From positions 382,018,215 through 382,082,214 of the forward strand of contig OY856186.1 of NCBI GenBank assembly GCA_963693315.1: a DNA stretch of 64,000 nucleotides, written 5' to 3'. Source of the DNA: Diogma glabrata (taxonomy: Eukaryota > Arthropoda > Insecta > Diptera > Cylindrotomidae). The position numbers and the translations under genes are program-made. The notes beneath the pieces were generated by a model, which made no database searches, was not told the origin of the DNA, and worked only from the letters and a program-made list of their open reading frames with translations. Of this stretch, positions 59,576-64,000 are shown piece after piece. The stretch's first letter is position 1; each line of letters begins with the position of its first letter.

Positions 59576-59667
59576 ACAAGAATATAAACAAGAATAATAA
59601 ATAAATGTTGAATTCCTCAATAAACTGTTTTAAAAGCTCCTCTAAAGATGATTCATTTCAAACTGAG

Positions 59668-60138
59668 TCACGATAAATGTGATATTTTTAATTTAATATT
59701 CTTTTTAAAAAAATATAACAACGCTGTTAATGAAATCTTGTTTTGCAAAGCCCATTGGCTTAGTTCGTTCAACAGATCTATTTTAGTTTGCGCGTTATGT
59801 TCATACTCCAGGTGTTCGCGCATCAATTCCTCAGCAATATCTGCTTCTGATAATAAAAATTCAGCATTTTCACCAACTTGGAATGTACAATCATCTGGCA
59901 TATCATCGTCACACTCTACATTTTCATCACAAGTAACACTAACGGGGATTTCGATCATAGCATTTTCTGCTGGCAAATTATTTTCAAAAATGGCATTCAG
60001 TTGTTGTGGCGGTGGCCGATCCATTTCTTCATTCGTTGACACATTTGATGCATCAACTCGTGCTTCGAATTCGGCCGCTCTCTTCCGCCGCATTATGTAG
60101 TATCGACCGTTTTTCTTAACTTTCTTTTTCAGGGGCAT
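59668..60138 (-). CDS. Uncharacterised transposon-encoded protein, 156 aa
   Basis: Begins at the ATG at 60138 (context aaaaATGC) with a basic start MPLKKKVKKNGRYYIMRRKR, then AAEFEARVDASN. A strongly acidic middle follows (TCDENVECDDDMPDD, AEFLLSEADIAEELMREHLE), then a predicted helix ELSQWALQNKISLTALLYFF, ending at 59668. The basic-acidic-helix layout and WA..NKIS..AL motif recall an N-terminal region shared by uncharacterised transposon proteins in insects, but no enzymatic motif is present. It may be a truncated first part of a larger transposase whose remainder was lost. The frame on the other strand (59648-60100) is a shadow. Confidence 0.5.
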   Translation of the reverse strand: MPLKKKVKKNGRYYIMRRKRAAEFEARVDASNVSTNEEMDRPPPQQLNAIFENNLPAENAMIEIPVSVTCDENVECDDDMPDDCTFQVGENAEFLLSEADIAEELMREHLEYEHNAQTKIDLLNELSQWALQNKISLTALLYFFKKNIKLKISHLS

Positions 60139-60829
60139 TTTTTACTATTTAAAAGAACGTTAGTGAGAGAAATATATAATAAAGACTGTATCCGAGCGAT
60201 TTGATCAATATACTGCGAACTAATAACAATTGTCATCGGAAAACGAGATTTGCTATAAATCTTTATGGATACTTATAAACACTTATACTTATTATATGTA
60301 TTATATGAAAAAGACAGCAAAAATTTAGTTAACATTCGTTCACTAAACCAAATTAAATGCAATATTACATATAAAACTCGACCTATTTAACCTAACAGCA
60401 GTCTGAGAATTTTTTTTAAGTTTCAATGTTCCGTAGTTATGTTAATTTTAGGCTATTTAACTTATTTCATGAAATAACTGTTGCAATGTCAGCTAAATTA
60501 CCGCTAGCTAAACAACAGGTAATAAGTTAAATACATGTATTAGATACACTTTTGTAACTTAAATTTTCACTTAATACATGAAATACATGTACTATCTGTA
60601 TTACATGATTTTTTTTACTTAAATTTGTATACTTAATATGTTAAATTTACCTATTAACTTATTTTTTTACACCAAAAACATATTAACTATAATTTTCGAC
60701 AAGAAATACATGTACACTAATTAGCTGAAACAGTCATCTATTACCTTTTTCCACATATTTAACCAAACTTTTACTAAATTTAACCAAATCTCAAAATGGT
60801 TCACCTAAATTTCACTAAGTGTGCTGGCT

Positions 60830-62099
<1,270 letters not shown>

Positions 62100-62225
62100 T
62101 GGAAAAATTAAAATAGGCTCCTTCTATTCTCATTACGACTCTTTGAAATTATTCTTACTAATTCAACAAAATGTACGCACACAAACTTTTTTATAGGCGC
62201 AGCAACGTACGCTGGGTCCTGCTAG
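62100..62225 (+). mobile_element. Helitron 3' terminus
   Basis: The segment ends gcgcagcaacgtacgctggg, then tcctGCTAG, followed by T. A short GC hairpin (CAGC...GCTG) sits ~11 bases before a terminal CTAG, with T as the next base, the classic Helitron 3' end. No 5' TC end was found upstream, so the extent of the element is unknown. Confidence 0.6.
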
Positions 62226-63800
62226 TATTTAATAAATTAATAATTTAGATATCTCAAATTTGGTTTCAGTAAAGGGATTATTCGATTTTAGATTTCAAAA
62301 AATCATTTATTTAGCTATCACATCTATGTCATTAGTTTTTCAATTGATATATTCAATCGAAGTATCCCGTTGCCACAGCTAATATCGAATTTTTGATTGT
62401 TGTTATTTTTTGAGTTTGTTTGTTCTTATTTTTGCGAGATGTTAGCGTTGTTAAAGTTATCATTTCAATTTGTGTTGTGTATTTACTGCATTTATTAATA
62501 AATTTTAGTTTATCGTAAATTAAATAAGTTCATATTTGGTTTTCCGATTGAAGTGTAAGGGTTTTGCTTAAAACTGTTGAACTAGTTTATTTTAAAATGT
62601 ATTTACGTGTTTATGTTCTATTTATGTATTGTTCTGTTAAATTTTATTTTGAGAAAATTGTTTAATCTATCCACTTTAGGTTTGTTGATTTAATATACAA
62701 CTAAAATTAAATAAATTGGTGCTAAAGAGATTTAAAAAAAAAACAAAAACTTACTAAAATTTAATGATTTTATCAAAAAATTTTTAAAAAACATATGTAT
62801 ACTATGTATGCAATACGATAGGTCAAACACAACTGAAAAACAAAATGTTTTAAATAATAGTAGATTAACCAATAAGTGTTTAATGTATTAGTTTATTCTC
62901 AAGCAAATGTTTAAAATTCGAGTGAGACACGAGCGAGAATTTTTAGTTTGCGAGAGAATAAAATACATTAAACACGAATTGATTACACTACTTTATTCTC
63001 TGACAAAGAATTATGTATTATATAAAATAGAAACGTTTTCTCAAATTAAAATCATAAATTTTTATTGTTTTAATTGAGAAATCAAATTTATGATTTAAAA
63101 AAACTCACATTCCATACAATCAACCAAATTCAACTAAAAGAAATAAGAGAATTTAACTTAAAAATTGATTTTTTAACAAAACGTAGCAAAGCCAATGTGA
63201 TTATAATTTCAAAAATAACTTTAATACAATGAAAACAATTTGACCAATTGAATCATACTAATTGAATAATGATAATTTTTTATAGGAAAATATTCATTCG
63301 ACAATAGGTTAAGTTCATTAATCTATAGGTTAGAAAAAAACAATACTACTAACGGGTTTGGTTTCAGTTGTCAAGTAAGTCGGACATGTTAATAAATTGC
63401 TCTTGAAATTCAGTTGAAATATTAGTAAAACGAAAAATTAAAATTAAAGTAAAACCGTGATTTGTTATAAATACTATAATTGATAAAATATAATTTCTTG
63501 CAAGAATATTACACATAAATAAAATAACAAAGTAACAGTGTATGTGTTCAAGAGACATTTCTAGTTATGACCGCAATCGGAGGTCACGAAGCTAATATAT
63601 TTATTGAAGTGAAATATTTACACAAGCCATAACAAATACATAAGTCATAACTCATAACACTCAAACAGTAAATGCACAAGTCATTAAAAATATTTTCATT
63701 GTCTGTTCAGCTGATTTTGTTCTGTTTCGGTATGATACAGTTGATGACAAAGTAGTAACAATTTTATTATTATATAGTAAAATTAAAATTGCGCGAATTT
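62226..63800. other. Intergenic stretch with one palindrome
   Basis: No gene supported apart from the inverted repeat at 62859-62994. Confidence 0.4.
62859..62994. repeat. Palindrome, ~63-base arms
   Basis: The left arm (agtgtttaatgtattagttt, then attctcaagcaaatg...) pairs with the right arm (gcgagaatttttagtttgcg, then agagaataaaatacattaaa). The loop is ~9 bases around gtgagacacgagc. Pairing is roughly 80 %. Confidence 0.65.
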
Positions 63801-63844
63801 GTTTGTCACCTACTGAATCTGATATTAAACAGATTGCGAAATTT

Positions 63845-64000
63845 AAAAATTGTCGGTGCCTCAGTACTTGAATTCATGGACTAAGGCCATTATGGATATA
63901 ATCATGAAGGCGAACAAGGATTTGGTGTCTGCTATAAATGCCATGGCTACACAAACAAAGGAGATGTATACAACAGCCATATTGAGTTGAAGGAGGAAGT
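63845..64000 (+). other. Possible coding exon at window end
   Basis: Two frames look protein-like. One reads LSVPQYLNSWTKAIMDIIMK, then ANKDLVSAINAMATQTKEMY, to a TGA at 63988. The other reads YNHEGEQGFGVCYKCHGYTN, then KGDVYNSHIELKEE, open to the window edge. GC is higher than in flanking sequence. No family was assigned, and the exon limits cannot be set without the sequence beyond 64000. Confidence 0.25.

Overview
This is an AT-rich (roughly 70-75 % by eye) piece of an insect or other arthropod nuclear genome. The assignment rests on a spliced cuticular-protein gene of the C-X5-C type (CPCFC) with an arthropod-style TATA/initiator promoter, and on a transposon load typical of insects: Penelope-like elements, APE-type LINEs, BEL/Pao, hAT, Mutator-like, Tc1/mariner MITEs and Helitrons. 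The order of insect cannot be fixed from the sequence. No bacterial-type operon, CRISPR array, rRNA or convincing tRNA was seen.

Layout. 1-13 kb holds a Penelope-like fragment, several decayed LINEs, and the only well supported host gene (minus strand, 9742-10377, promoter near 10480-10510). 13-25 kb is intergenic, made of non-coding mobile elements: a long-TIR element, a 28-bp-TIR MITE, a 178-bp tandem duplication, a LINE tail, a 1.4-kb fold-back and a 1.2-kb array of an 8-base unit. 26.5-38.5 kb is a nested stack. A ~0.6-kb TGACAT-rich element is split by a 10.8-kb hAT. The hAT is filled with a fold-back element, a Penelope element (itself carrying a 208-bp hAT MITE and a 2.2-kb long-TIR element) and a BEL/Pao integrase remnant. 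38.5-41.8 kb has several strong hairpins and a weak candidate host gene.

41.8-47.95 kb is a complete, delimited 6.1-kb Mutator-like element. It has a perfect 9-bp target duplication, ~400-bp minisatellite-filled TIRs, a broken MULE transposase, and a second reading frame encoding a PIN/XPG-like nuclease with a C-terminal CXC-type cysteine cluster. 48-55 kb carries a relative of the long-TIR element, a hairpin, a transposon-derived reading frame, and a Helitron with its N-terminal domain and helicase but no visible HUH/Rep domain. 56.6-61 kb is a ~4.1-kb element bounded on both sides by long (TA)n arrays. It encodes a 156-residue protein of unknown function and contains a third Penelope fragment and a second copy of the 28-bp-TIR MITE. 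61-64 kb holds a Helitron 3' end, a palindrome and a possible exon running off the window.

Almost all transposon reading frames here carry stops, frameshifts or deletions. The BEL integrase is the longest intact one, and only the cuticle gene looks like a functional host gene.
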